Shown in pieces: positions 34,280-41,814 of a stretch of 64,000 nucleotides of DNA. Position numbers and translations under genes: made by a program. Source of the stretch: an uncultured Oscillospiraceae bacterium (GTDB taxonomy: Bacteria; Bacillota; Clostridia; Oscillospirales; Oscillospiraceae); assembly GCA_934591895.1 (NCBI GenBank), contig CAKTPP010000009.1, forward strand, positions 11,569 through 75,568. The letters run 5' to 3'. Position 1 is the stretch's first letter; the number at the start of each line of letters is the position of its first letter. A model generated the notes under the pieces. That model was given only the letters and a program-made list of their open reading frames with translations. It searched no databases and was not told the DNA's origin.

Positions 34280-36013
34280 ATGAATGCTGCTGTAATTCTG
34301 ATTATTGGTATTGTCATTCTCGCCCTGGGCTATGTGTTCTACGGCGGATGGCTGTCCAAACAGTGGGGTATCGACCCGTCCCGTTCCACCCCGGCTCACG
34401 AGCTGGAAGACGGTATGGACTACTGCCCCGCAAAAGCCCCTGTCCTGATGGGACACCACTTCTCCTCCATCGCGGGCGCCGGCCCGATCAACGGTCCTAT
34501 TCAGGCCGCTGTTTTCGGCTGGGTCCCGGTGCTGCTGTGGGTCCTCATCGGCGGTATCTTCTTCGGCGGTGTGCATGACTACGGCGCACTGTTTGCATCT
34601 GTCCGCAACAACGGCCAGTCCATCGGCACCGTTGTTGAGAGCAGTATCGGCCAGAAGGCGAAGCGTCTGTTCATCATCTTCTCTTACCTGACCCTGATTC
34701 TGGTCGTGGCCGCGTTTGCGTCCATCGTTGCCAACACGTTCAAGGCCACCTATCTGGAGAGCGGCGCTGTCGATATGGCAAAGTCTGCTGCCAACGCGAC
34801 CACGGCGATCATCTCGCTGCTGTTCATCGTGCTGGCGATCTTCTTCGGTTTCTTCGTGTACCGCAGAAACGCGCCTCTGGGTGTGTCCACGCTCATCGGC
34901 GTTGTTGCCATCGCCCTGATCATGTGGCTCGGCATCAAGTGGCACCCGATCTACCTCAGCTACCAGGTCTGGATGATCATCTGCGGCATCTACATCCTCG
35001 TGGCTTCCGTCACGCCTGTGTGGATCCTGCTGCAGCCGCGTGACTACCTCAGCTCCTTCCTACTGTACGCCATGATGCTCCTCGCACTCATCGGCGTCGT
35101 CGGCGCGCATCCGTCTCTCGACATGCCCGCCTTCACCGGCTTCGTTGACACCGTCGCTCCGACGGGCAGCTCCCTTGGCTATATGTTCCCGGCTCTGTTC
35201 GTCACCATCGCCTGCGGCGCGATCTCCGGCTTCCACTCCCTCGTTGGCTCCGGCACGACTGCCAAGCAGCTCAACAACGAGAAGGACGCGCAGCCCATCG
35301 CCTACGGCGGCATGCTCATCGAGTGCGTGCTCGCGCTCGTTTCCCTGTGCGCTGTTGCGTACGTCTGGGAGCGCTACAAGACCGGCGAGGTCGTCACCCC
35401 GACCGTCGTCTTTGCGACCGGCCTGTCCGAGATGCTCGGCAAGGTCTTCGGCGCCGGCGCCATCAATGTCACCTACACGCTGATGGTTCTGGCCGTCTCC
35501 GTGTTCTGCCTGACCTCTCTGGATACCGCGACCCGTCTGGCTCGCTACATGTTCCAGGAGTTCTGGCTCAAGCCCGGTGAGAAGGTCTCCGACCCGACCG
35601 TTACCGGTGCGCGCAAGGTTCTCTGCAACCCGTACGTCTCCACTGCGATCACCGTCGTGCTCGGCATCGCGCTCGGCATGACCGGCTATGCGAAGATCTG
35701 GCCCCTGTTCGGCGCTGCCAACCAGCTCCTCGCCGGCCTCGGCCTGCTGGCCGTCGCCGCTTGGCTCGGCAAGATGGGCAGAAACAACAAGATGTTCATC
35801 TTCCCGATGATCTTCATGATCCTCGTCACGCTGACCTCTCTGGTGTTCACCATCAAGGCTCAGATCGTCGGCATCATGGCCGGTGGTCAGGGTGTTGCCT
35901 GGTTCTACATCCGTGGTATTCTGGCTGTCCTGCTGGTCATCCTTGCAATCGACCTCGTTATCGAGGGCGGCAAGGCGATCGCGTCTAACAGCAAGAAGGC
36001 TGAGCAGGCTTAA
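34280..36013 (+). CDS. cstA: CstA-family carbon starvation protein (pyruvate/peptide transporter)
   Basis: 577 residues, about sixteen membrane helices. The family hallmark 'MGHHFSSIAGAGPINGP' lies near residue 52, with 'VHDYGALFASVRNNGQSIG' soon after and 'ALDTATRLARYMFQEF'-like text near 420. CstA/BtsT proteins take up pyruvate, or peptides in older reports, under carbon limitation. AAGGGAG precedes the ATG. Second gene of a two-gene operon whose promoter carries a palindromic operator. Confidence 0.93.
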   Translation: MNAAVILIIGIVILALGYVFYGGWLSKQWGIDPSRSTPAHELEDGMDYCPAKAPVLMGHHFSSIAGAGPINGPIQAAVFGWVPVLLWVLIGGIFFGGVHDYGALFASVRNNGQSIGTVVESSIGQKAKRLFIIFSYLTLILVVAAFASIVANTFKATYLESGAVDMAKSAANATTAIISLLFIVLAIFFGFFVYRRNAPLGVSTLIGVVAIALIMWLGIKWHPIYLSYQVWMIICGIYILVASVTPVWILLQPRDYLSSFLLYAMMLLALIGVVGAHPSLDMPAFTGFVDTVAPTGSSLGYMFPALFVTIACGAISGFHSLVGSGTTAKQLNNEKDAQPIAYGGMLIECVLALVSLCAVAYVWERYKTGEVVTPTVVFATGLSEMLGKVFGAGAINVTYTLMVLAVSVFCLTSLDTATRLARYMFQEFWLKPGEKVSDPTVTGARKVLCNPYVSTAITVVLGIALGMTGYAKIWPLFGAANQLLAGLGLLAVAAWLGKMGRNNKMFIFPMIFMILVTLTSLVFTIKAQIVGIMAGGQGVAWFYIRGILAVLLVILAIDLVIEGGKAIASNSKKAEQA

Positions 36014-36045
36014 TTGCCGCACAGCGCAAAATGTGACCCCTGTGT

Positions 36046-36077
36046 GGGCGCTCTGCTTCGGCAGAGCGCCCATTTTT
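36046..36077 (+). terminator. Terminator of the cstA operon
   Basis: GGGCGCTCTGC-TTCG-GCAGAGCGCCC followed by ATTTTT. Confidence 0.88.
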
Positions 36078-36122
36078 CGCATGCCGGGATCCCGTTTTGC
36101 AGCGCGCTCTTTTCATTTCCGG

Positions 36123-36151
36123 TTGCAAACGGCGGGGAAACATGGCATACT
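36123..36151 (+). promoter_or_regulatory. Possible promoter of the TetR gene
   Basis: TTGCAA (36123-36128), 17 bases, CATACT (36146-36151), 30 bases before the ATG. Confidence 0.45.
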
Positions 36152-36181
36152 GTAGGCAGCTTTCACATGGGAGGTGCAGCC

Positions 36182-36850
36182 ATGAAACGCAGCGAGCAAC
36201 GCGAACAGAACATCCAGCGGGTCATTTGTGTGGCGCAGTCGCTGTTCATCGCCGACGGCATCGCCGCGACGCCCATCAGCCGCATCGCCGAGGCCGCCGG
36301 CCTGACGCCGACGTCGCTGTATCGCTATTTCCGCACCAAGGACGCGCTCGTCTTTGCCGCGTGGCGCGATGCGCTTGAGACGTTTTTTTCGGACTTCATG
36401 GAGCAGTATACCCGCGAGGCCGCGTCCTGCAGGAGCGGATATGAGAAGTTCGTCGTCTGCATGCACATCTATTTCCGCATCTATGACCGGCAGCCGGAGT
36501 GGTATGACTACACGCGCGAGATGTTCTCCGCCTACTCGGAGAAGGGGACGGGCAGCGACGTCAACAATGTCTTCTGGAAGTATTACGACCGCGAGATCCC
36601 CGTTCCGGCGCTCAAGGCGCTGCGCGAGGGCGTGGCCGACGGCTCGATCCGGCCGGACGTGAACATCTATGCCGTGTACCAGTGCCTGCTCAATGCCTAC
36701 ACCGGCACGACGATCTACGAGAACGTGTCCTTCGGTGTCTCACCGGTCGCGGTCGTGCAGTTTACCGGTGAGCTGCTCGTCAACTACATCAAAAATGAGC
36801 AGCGCGAACCGGCGTTGTGTAACAAAACTGAAAAAGCGCAGGATGTGTAA
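36182..36850 (+). CDS. TetR-family transcriptional regulator
   Basis: 222 residues from the ATG at 36182 (GGGAGGTG upstream). N-terminal helix-turn-helix 'GIAATPISRIAEAAGLTPTSLYRYFRTKDAL' text (about 25-55) is textbook TetR; the C-terminal part is a helical ligand domain with many aromatic residues. Neighbours are cstA upstream and a Crp/Fnr regulator and oleate hydratase downstream. It could act on the 19-bp palindrome before the cstA operon or on the fatty-acid gene; the sequence does not decide. Confidence 0.88.
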   Translation: MKRSEQREQNIQRVICVAQSLFIADGIAATPISRIAEAAGLTPTSLYRYFRTKDALVFAAWRDALETFFSDFMEQYTREAASCRSGYEKFVVCMHIYFRIYDRQPEWYDYTREMFSAYSEKGTGSDVNNVFWKYYDREIPVPALKALREGVADGSIRPDVNIYAVYQCLLNAYTGTTIYENVSFGVSPVAVVQFTGELLVNYIKNEQREPALCNKTEKAQDV

Positions 36851-36855
36851 CAAAA
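36816..36855 (+). repeat. Two direct copies of TGTGTAACAAAA, 28 bp apart
   Basis: Copies at 36816-36827 and 36844-36855, the first inside the last codons of the TetR gene. Together with the palindrome at 36926-36942 they may form binding half-sites upstream of the Crp/Fnr gene. Confidence 0.45.
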
Positions 36856-36925
36856 GATACAGAACGGACGCGCCGGTTTGATAAGATGTTATTAGCATGA
36901 TCTGTTTTCTTTTTTTACGCAGATG

Positions 36926-36942
36926 TGTTAGTGGCAGTAACA
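36926..36942 (+). promoter_or_regulatory. Crp/Fnr-type palindrome TGTTA-N7-TAACA
   Basis: TGTTAGTGGCAGTAACA, 30 bases before the Crp/Fnr start codon. The only other copy seen in this window is at 37938-37954 before oleate hydratase. Likely the recognition site of the adjacent regulator. Confidence 0.6.
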
Positions 36943-36971
36943 TATGGACAGATACCGCGGAGGTGAGTAAC

Positions 36972-37661
36972 ATGGAGAAGAATAAAGCCAAGCGTTCCTA
37001 CGATTTCACGCCGTGTCTGCCGTTCTGGGATGCGCTCACCGGATCCCAGCAGCAGATGCTGCGCCTGAACACCATCGTCCGCTCATACCGCGCGGGGGAC
37101 AATGTGGTGTTTTCCATGCCGGAACGAAATGGCCTTTTTCTCGTGCTCTCCGGCGGACTGCGCGTGTTTATTGCCACGGATACCGGCCGCGAGATCACGC
37201 TCATGTCCGTCGTCAGCGGCGGCAGCTGCGTGCTCAATACGCTCGACAGCGCCAGGCCGGGTGACACAATGCCAATCCTGCAGGCGAGCAGCGATGCCGT
37301 GTTTGCTTATATCAACATCGTCGCGCTGCGTCCGCTTTGTGCCGAGGCGCCGGTCGTGGAGCAGTTCCTGCGCAGCACCGAGGCGCGCAATGTGCAGACG
37401 GTGCTTAATAACATTGAGTATTATTTTTTCCATCCGCTGCGCAGCTGCATCGCGCGTGTCGTGCTCGAAAAGCTGGATGCGCACCCCGAGGACGGCTTTG
37501 CGCGCATTACCCACGAGGAGATCTCGCACCACCTCGGCACGACCCGCGAGGTCATCAGCCGGGAGCTTGAGGGCATGCGGCAGATGGGACTGCTGCAGAC
37601 CGGACGCGGAAAGATTTACGTGCTCGACCGCGCCGCGCTTGAGGGAATGGCCAATTTATAG
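36972..37661 (+). CDS. Crp/Fnr-family transcriptional regulator
   Basis: 229 residues from the ATG at 36972 (GGAGGTG upstream). N-terminal cyclic-nucleotide-binding-type barrel (about 35-130: 'RAGDNVVFSMPERNGLFLVLSGGLRVFI'-like text), a dimer helix, and a C-terminal winged helix with 'ITHEEISHHLGTTREVISRE' as recognition part. Cys residues are few and not arranged like an Fnr iron-sulfur cluster. The identical spacing of TGTTA/TAACA sites before itself and before oleate hydratase predicts autoregulation and control of ohyA. Confidence 0.9.
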   Translation: MEKNKAKRSYDFTPCLPFWDALTGSQQQMLRLNTIVRSYRAGDNVVFSMPERNGLFLVLSGGLRVFIATDTGREITLMSVVSGGSCVLNTLDSARPGDTMPILQASSDAVFAYINIVALRPLCAEAPVVEQFLRSTEARNVQTVLNNIEYYFFHPLRSCIARVVLEKLDAHPEDGFARITHEEISHHLGTTREVISRELEGMRQMGLLQTGRGKIYVLDRAALEGMANL

Positions 37662-37691
37662 GCGATTTTTGCACAGAATTTATAATTTGTG

Positions 37692-37735
37692 AGGCTGTCC
37701 GGAAGCGGGATTTCGCTTCCGGGCAGCCTTTTTGT
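37692..37735 (+). terminator. Terminator of the Crp/Fnr gene
   Basis: GGCTGTCCGGAAGCG/CGCTTCCGGGCAGCC followed by TTTTT. Confidence 0.85.
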
Positions 37736-37779
37736 GCTAAATGACACATTTCAACCGGACACGCGGCGATAAACCGGCA

Positions 37780-37791
37780 TATTGTACAACA
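37780..37791. promoter_or_regulatory. Palindrome TATTGTACAACA upstream of oleate hydratase
   Basis: Differs at one base from TGTTGTACAACA at 58190-58201 and resembles TGTTATACAACA at 58458-58469, both in the acyl-CoA dehydrogenase control region. Confidence 0.42.
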
Positions 37792-37937
37792 AAAAGTCGT
37801 CAAACTTGTGACATTCAACAAAACTGATTCGCCGTGTTTAATTACAGCCATTTGCGTAACAAATGGTGCAGTAAAGACGGCAAAATACGCTATATTGATA
37901 ATTGTCAAACGAAAAGCTTCTTTTTTTTCGAAGCAAG

Positions 37938-37954
37938 TGTTAGTGACGATAACA
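37938..37954 (+). promoter_or_regulatory. Crp/Fnr-type palindrome before oleate hydratase
   Basis: TGTTAGTGACGATAACA, same half-sites and spacing as 36926-36942, 66 bases before the ohyA start. Confidence 0.6.
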
Positions 37955-38020
37955 GAAGAAACTCGTGCAGCGGACTGCACAAAAAATACGGAAACACATC
38001 ATGAATGGGAGGTACACAGA

Positions 38021-39796
38021 ATGTATTACAGCAGCGGTAACTATGAGGCGTTTGCAACGCCGAAAAAACCCGAAGGCATCGAGGGCAAATCGGCCTATGT
38101 CGTCGGCACCGGTCTGGCCGGTCTGGCGGCGGCCTGCTTCCTGATCCGCGATGCGCAGATGCCCGGCGAGCACATCACGCTCTTTGAGCACCTGCCCGTG
38201 GCCGGCGGCTCCTGCGACGGCATCTACGATGCGACCAAGGGCTTCATCATGCGCGGCGGCCGTGAGATGGACAACCACTTCGAGTGCATGTGGGATCTGT
38301 TCAAGTCCATCCCGTCGATCGTGAACCCGGGCGAGACGATCTTCTCCGAGTACTACCACCTCAACAAGGAAGACCCGAACTTCTCCCTGTGCCGTGTCAC
38401 CGAGAAGCAGGGCCAGGACGCCCACACCGACCGTAAGTACGGCCTGACGCCGGGCGCCGCGACCCAGCTGCTCAAGCTGTTCATGGCGACCAACAAGTCC
38501 CTCGAGGACAAGACGATCGACGACGTGTTCGACGATGAGTTCTACGCCACGAACTTCTGGACCTACTGGCAGACCATGTTCGCGTTCGAGAAGTGGCACA
38601 GCGCCCTCGAGATGAAGCTCTACCTGCAGCGCTACATCCACCACATCGACGGTCTGCCCGACCTGAGCGCGCTGCGCTTCACGCGCTACAACCAGTATGA
38701 GTCCATGATCCTCCCGATGTGCAAATACATCACCGATCACGGCGGAAAGGTGCTCTTCGACACCACGGTCACGAACATTGTCTGCGACTGCACCGAGGAC
38801 AAGAAGGTTGCCAAGAAGATCGAGTACACGCAGGGCGGCGTGGAGAAGGTCATCGAGCTGACCGAGAACGATCTCGTCATCTGCACCAACGGCTGCCAGG
38901 GCGACGCGTCCGCTTACGGCGACAACACCCACGCTCCGGTCGTGACGGTCAAGAACGGCGAAGGCCCGTCCGTCGAGATGTGGAAGAAGCTCGCTGCACA
39001 GGATCCGGCGTTCGGCCATCCCGAGAAGTTCTTCAAGGACATCAAGGAGACCAGCTGGGAGTCCTGGACGGTCGACACGGCCAACAAGCAGATCCTCGAT
39101 GCGATCCAGAAGATCTGCAAGCGCGACCCGCTCTCCGGCAAGGTCGTCACCGGCGGCATCGTCACCTGCCGCGACTCGAGCTGGCTCATCAGCTGGACCA
39201 TCAACCGTCAGGGTCAGTTCCAGGAGCAGCCGAAGGATCACTGCCTGATCTGGGTCTACGGCCTCAACTGCTGGGACGACAAGGGCGACTTCATCAAGAA
39301 GAACATGTGCGACTGCACCGGCATCGAGCTGGCGGCAGAGTGGCTGTACCACATCGGCATCCCCGAGGATCAGATCATGGATCTGGCCACGAACGAGTGC
39401 AACACCACGCCGTGCATGATGCCTTACGTCACCACGTTCTTTGAGCCCAGAGCCGAGGGCGACCGCCCGAAGGTCGTGCCCGACGGTTCGGTCAACCTTG
39501 CATTCGTCGGCCAGTTCGCCGACACCCCGCGCGACACCGTGTTCACCACCGAGTACTCCATCCGCACCGCGATGGAAGCGGTCTACACGCTCTGCAACGT
39601 CGACCGCGGCGTGCCCGAGGTCTGGGGCAGCGTGTATGATATCCGCGACCTGCTCTACGCCACCAGCAAGCTGCTCGACGGCAAGAAGCCGCTGGAGTTC
39701 CTGCTCCCGTCGGTGCTGCCGCTGCTTGACCTCGTCAAGGAGCCGCTGGTCAACAACGTCGTGGTGGATCTGCTCAAAAAGTATAATATCGTCTGA
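38021..39796 (+). CDS. ohyA: Oleate hydratase (67-kDa myosin-cross-reactive antigen family)
   Basis: 591 residues from the ATG at 38021 (GGGAGGT upstream), the usual length of the family. FAD-binding Rossmann motif 'VVGTGLAGLAAACF' (27-40) and the family stretch 'GGREMDNHFECMWDLF' that carries the acidic water-activating residue; the middle part holds the substrate-binding helical region and the C-terminus the membrane-contact helix. The enzyme adds water to the cis-9 double bond of oleate and linoleate, detoxifying free fatty acids. It is a single gene with two kinds of palindrome upstream, so it is probably induced by a fatty-acid or redox signal. Confidence 0.96.
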   Translation: MYYSSGNYEAFATPKKPEGIEGKSAYVVGTGLAGLAAACFLIRDAQMPGEHITLFEHLPVAGGSCDGIYDATKGFIMRGGREMDNHFECMWDLFKSIPSIVNPGETIFSEYYHLNKEDPNFSLCRVTEKQGQDAHTDRKYGLTPGAATQLLKLFMATNKSLEDKTIDDVFDDEFYATNFWTYWQTMFAFEKWHSALEMKLYLQRYIHHIDGLPDLSALRFTRYNQYESMILPMCKYITDHGGKVLFDTTVTNIVCDCTEDKKVAKKIEYTQGGVEKVIELTENDLVICTNGCQGDASAYGDNTHAPVVTVKNGEGPSVEMWKKLAAQDPAFGHPEKFFKDIKETSWESWTVDTANKQILDAIQKICKRDPLSGKVVTGGIVTCRDSSWLISWTINRQGQFQEQPKDHCLIWVYGLNCWDDKGDFIKKNMCDCTGIELAAEWLYHIGIPEDQIMDLATNECNTTPCMMPYVTTFFEPRAEGDRPKVVPDGSVNLAFVGQFADTPRDTVFTTEYSIRTAMEAVYTLCNVDRGVPEVWGSVYDIRDLLYATSKLLDGKKPLEFLLPSVLPLLDLVKEPLVNNVVVDLLKKYNIV

Positions 39797-40071
39797 CGTA
39801 CCACCCGTTAGATGTCGCATCCCCCTTTGCCCCGGCAGCCTCGGCTGCCGGGGCATCTTGCGCAGTGGGTGTGTGGCTGCGGTGTACGGCACTGAGCAGT
39901 GGGGGGGAGCTCGAGGGGGCAACGCCCGCCTCGAATGAAATGGCATGAAAGCTCGATTGATCGAGCTTTCCCCGGCAGCGAAAGCTGCCGGGGCATCTTG
40001 CGCAGCGGGTGTGTGGCTGCGGTGTGCGGTGACTGAGCGGTGGGGGAGCATGGGAGGGCTACACAGACAGC
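39797..40071. repeat. Two diverged ~78-bp repeat units downstream of ohyA
   Basis: 39830-39907 and 39970-40048 are near-copies: each starts with a CCCCGGCAG/CTGCCGGGG hairpin, then GCATCTTGCGCAG and GGGTGTGTGGCTGCGGTGT, ending in a G run. Between them lies a palindrome AAAGCTCGAT-TG-ATCGAGCTTT (39948-39969). The first hairpin can act as the ohyA terminator. No gene is seen. Confidence 0.7.
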
Positions 40072-40106
40072 AAAAAGCCGGTGCCGCAAACAGCGGCACC
40101 GGCTTT
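40072..40106 (-). terminator. Terminator of the Bce-type operon
   Basis: Minus strand AAAGCCGGTGCCGC/GCGGCACCGGCTTTTT. Confidence 0.88.
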
Positions 40107-40113
40107 CGGCGCG

Positions 40114-41127
40114 TTATGCTTCTATGATGGGAAAGGAGATGGACACCGCAAAGCCCACGCCCCAGTCGGATGCGGCGCTGAGCGTGAGCCCAAGCTCCTT
40201 TGCGATCTCGCGCGCGAGGTAGAGCCCCATGCCGGTGGCCTTGCTCTTTTCGTGACCGGAGTCACCGGTGAAGCCCTTTTCAAACACGTACGGCAGATCG
40301 CACGCGCGCACGCCCGGCCCGTTGTCCCGGACGGTGAGGACGGTCTCGGCTTCGCTGCACGCGAGCAAAAACGTCAGCACCGGCGCCTCGCGCGCATACT
40401 TCACGCTGTTGCTCACAAGCTGGCCGAGCAGAAAACACAGCCCGCGCCGGTCGGTGAACACGGTCTCGTCCGCGAGCTGCTGCTCGATGTGAATGTGCTT
40501 TTCCTCCAGCAGCGGGCTGTAATCGTCGAGCACCTCATCGATGCAGCTGCGCAGCGTCAGCCGTTCGAACCGATAGTCACGCCGCGCGCCGCGCAGACGC
40601 GCATAGTAGAGCATCTGATCGATGAACGCCTGCATCCGGTTGCGCGCGTAGTCGAGCTTGAAGGCGACCGCCTCCGGCAGCGTGCCGCGCCGGTTGTCGA
40701 GCACGAGCGTCAGCAGCGCCAGCGGCGTTTTCACCTCGTGCGCCCAGAGCTCCACGTAGTCCTCGTAGTCGTCCATCTGCGTCTGCAGCTGCACGATGGT
40801 CTGCTGCTGCGCGCGCAGCGTCTCGCCGAGCAGGCGCACGCTCTGTGCCTCGCTCGGAGCGAGCAGACGGCACAGCGCCTGTTCATGCGCCGTGTCCGGC
40901 GTGTGCAGGAAGGCGGAAAACGCCTGCTCGCGCTTTTTTGCCCGCGCGCAGAGCACGGCGCATACACAGGCAAACAAAAACACCGTCGCCAGCACGATCA
41001 CGCCGGCAGTGGCGGCGAAGGCCCTTGCGTCCGCCAGCCAAAGCAGCAGCGCCGCGAGCGCGTCCACGCCCAGCAGCAGAACCAGCCACGGCAGGTACTG
41101 CCGCAGATAGCTTCCGTTATGCTTCAT
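40114..41127 (-). CDS. BceS-type intramembrane-sensing histidine kinase
   Basis: 337 residues. Two membrane helices (about 12-34 and 40-62) with almost no external loop, as in kinases that sense through a Bce-type transporter. H-box 'LWAHEVKTPLALL' (His130), N-box 'QLVSNSVKYAR', G-boxes 'DNGPGV' and 'ATGMGLYLAREI'. Overlaps the regulator gene by 11 bases. It should phosphorylate the adjacent regulator when the transporter is busy with an antimicrobial peptide. Confidence 0.9.
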   Translation of the reverse strand: MKHNGSYLRQYLPWLVLLLGVDALAALLLWLADARAFAATAGVIVLATVFLFACVCAVLCARAKKREQAFSAFLHTPDTAHEQALCRLLAPSEAQSVRLLGETLRAQQQTIVQLQTQMDDYEDYVELWAHEVKTPLALLTLVLDNRRGTLPEAVAFKLDYARNRMQAFIDQMLYYARLRGARRDYRFERLTLRSCIDEVLDDYSPLLEEKHIHIEQQLADETVFTDRRGLCFLLGQLVSNSVKYAREAPVLTFLLACSEAETVLTVRDNGPGVRACDLPYVFEKGFTGDSGHEKSKATGMGLYLAREIAKELGLTLSAASDWGVGFAVSISFPIIEA

Positions 41128-41794
41128 GGGCCACCTCCAGCCGGTAGCCGACGCCGCGCACGGACACGAGCTGCTGGCGCATGCCGAGGGCGGCCATCGT
41201 CTTTTTCAGCCGCGTGAGGTTGACCTGCAGCGCATTTTCGTCGATGAACTCCGTCGTGCCCCAGAGCGCGCGGCTCAGGTCGTCCTTCGTGACGGTCTGC
41301 CCGCCGTGCGTCAGCAGCGCCTCGAGCAGCTTGCCCTGATTCGGCGGCAGAACGACGGACCGGTTGTGGATGTAGAGCGTGTAGGTCTGCCGGTCGAGCA
41401 GGAAGTCTGCGCCCTCGAGCAGGTTCGGCCGCCCCTCGTAGCGCTTGAGCACGTTTCCGATGCGCGCCAGCAGCCGCTCTCTGCGATAGGGCTTGGTGAG
41501 ATATTCGTCCGCGCCGAGCTCGAGCGCGTGCACCTCGTCGCGCAGCTGGCTGCGCGAGGTCAGCACGAGCACCGGCAGGGCGCTGCGCCGCTTGATGTCG
41601 CGGCAGATCTGAAATCCGCTCACCTCCGGCAGGTTCAGATCCAGCAGCACCAGATCGGGGGCGAGCGTGAGCAGCTGTCCGGTCACGTCGGAAAAGTCCG
41701 TGATCTCCGTGACGGTGTAGCCCGCACGGCGCAGCATATCCGCAAGCTCCTCGCGCATGAGCGCCTCATCTTCCACGACGGCGATGTGCTTCAT
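41117..41794 (-). CDS. BceR-type OmpR-family response regulator
   Basis: 225 residues from the ATG at 41794. Receiver domain with acidic pocket 'VVEDEA' and phospho-acceptor Asp52 in 'LLDLNLPE', Lys in 'YLTKPY'; C-terminal winged helix ending 'LVSVRGVGYRLE'. Third gene of the A-B-R-S module; 20 bases after the permease stop. Confidence 0.92.
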   Translation of the reverse strand: MKHIAVVEDEALMREELADMLRRAGYTVTEITDFSDVTGQLLTLAPDLVLLDLNLPEVSGFQICRDIKRRSALPVLVLTSRSQLRDEVHALELGADEYLTKPYRRERLLARIGNVLKRYEGRPNLLEGADFLLDRQTYTLYIHNRSVVLPPNQGKLLEALLTHGGQTVTKDDLSRALWGTTEFIDENALQVNLTRLKKTMAALGMRQQLVSVRGVGYRLEVAHEA

Positions 41795-41814
41795 CGCACC
41801 GCCCCCTTTCTGCG

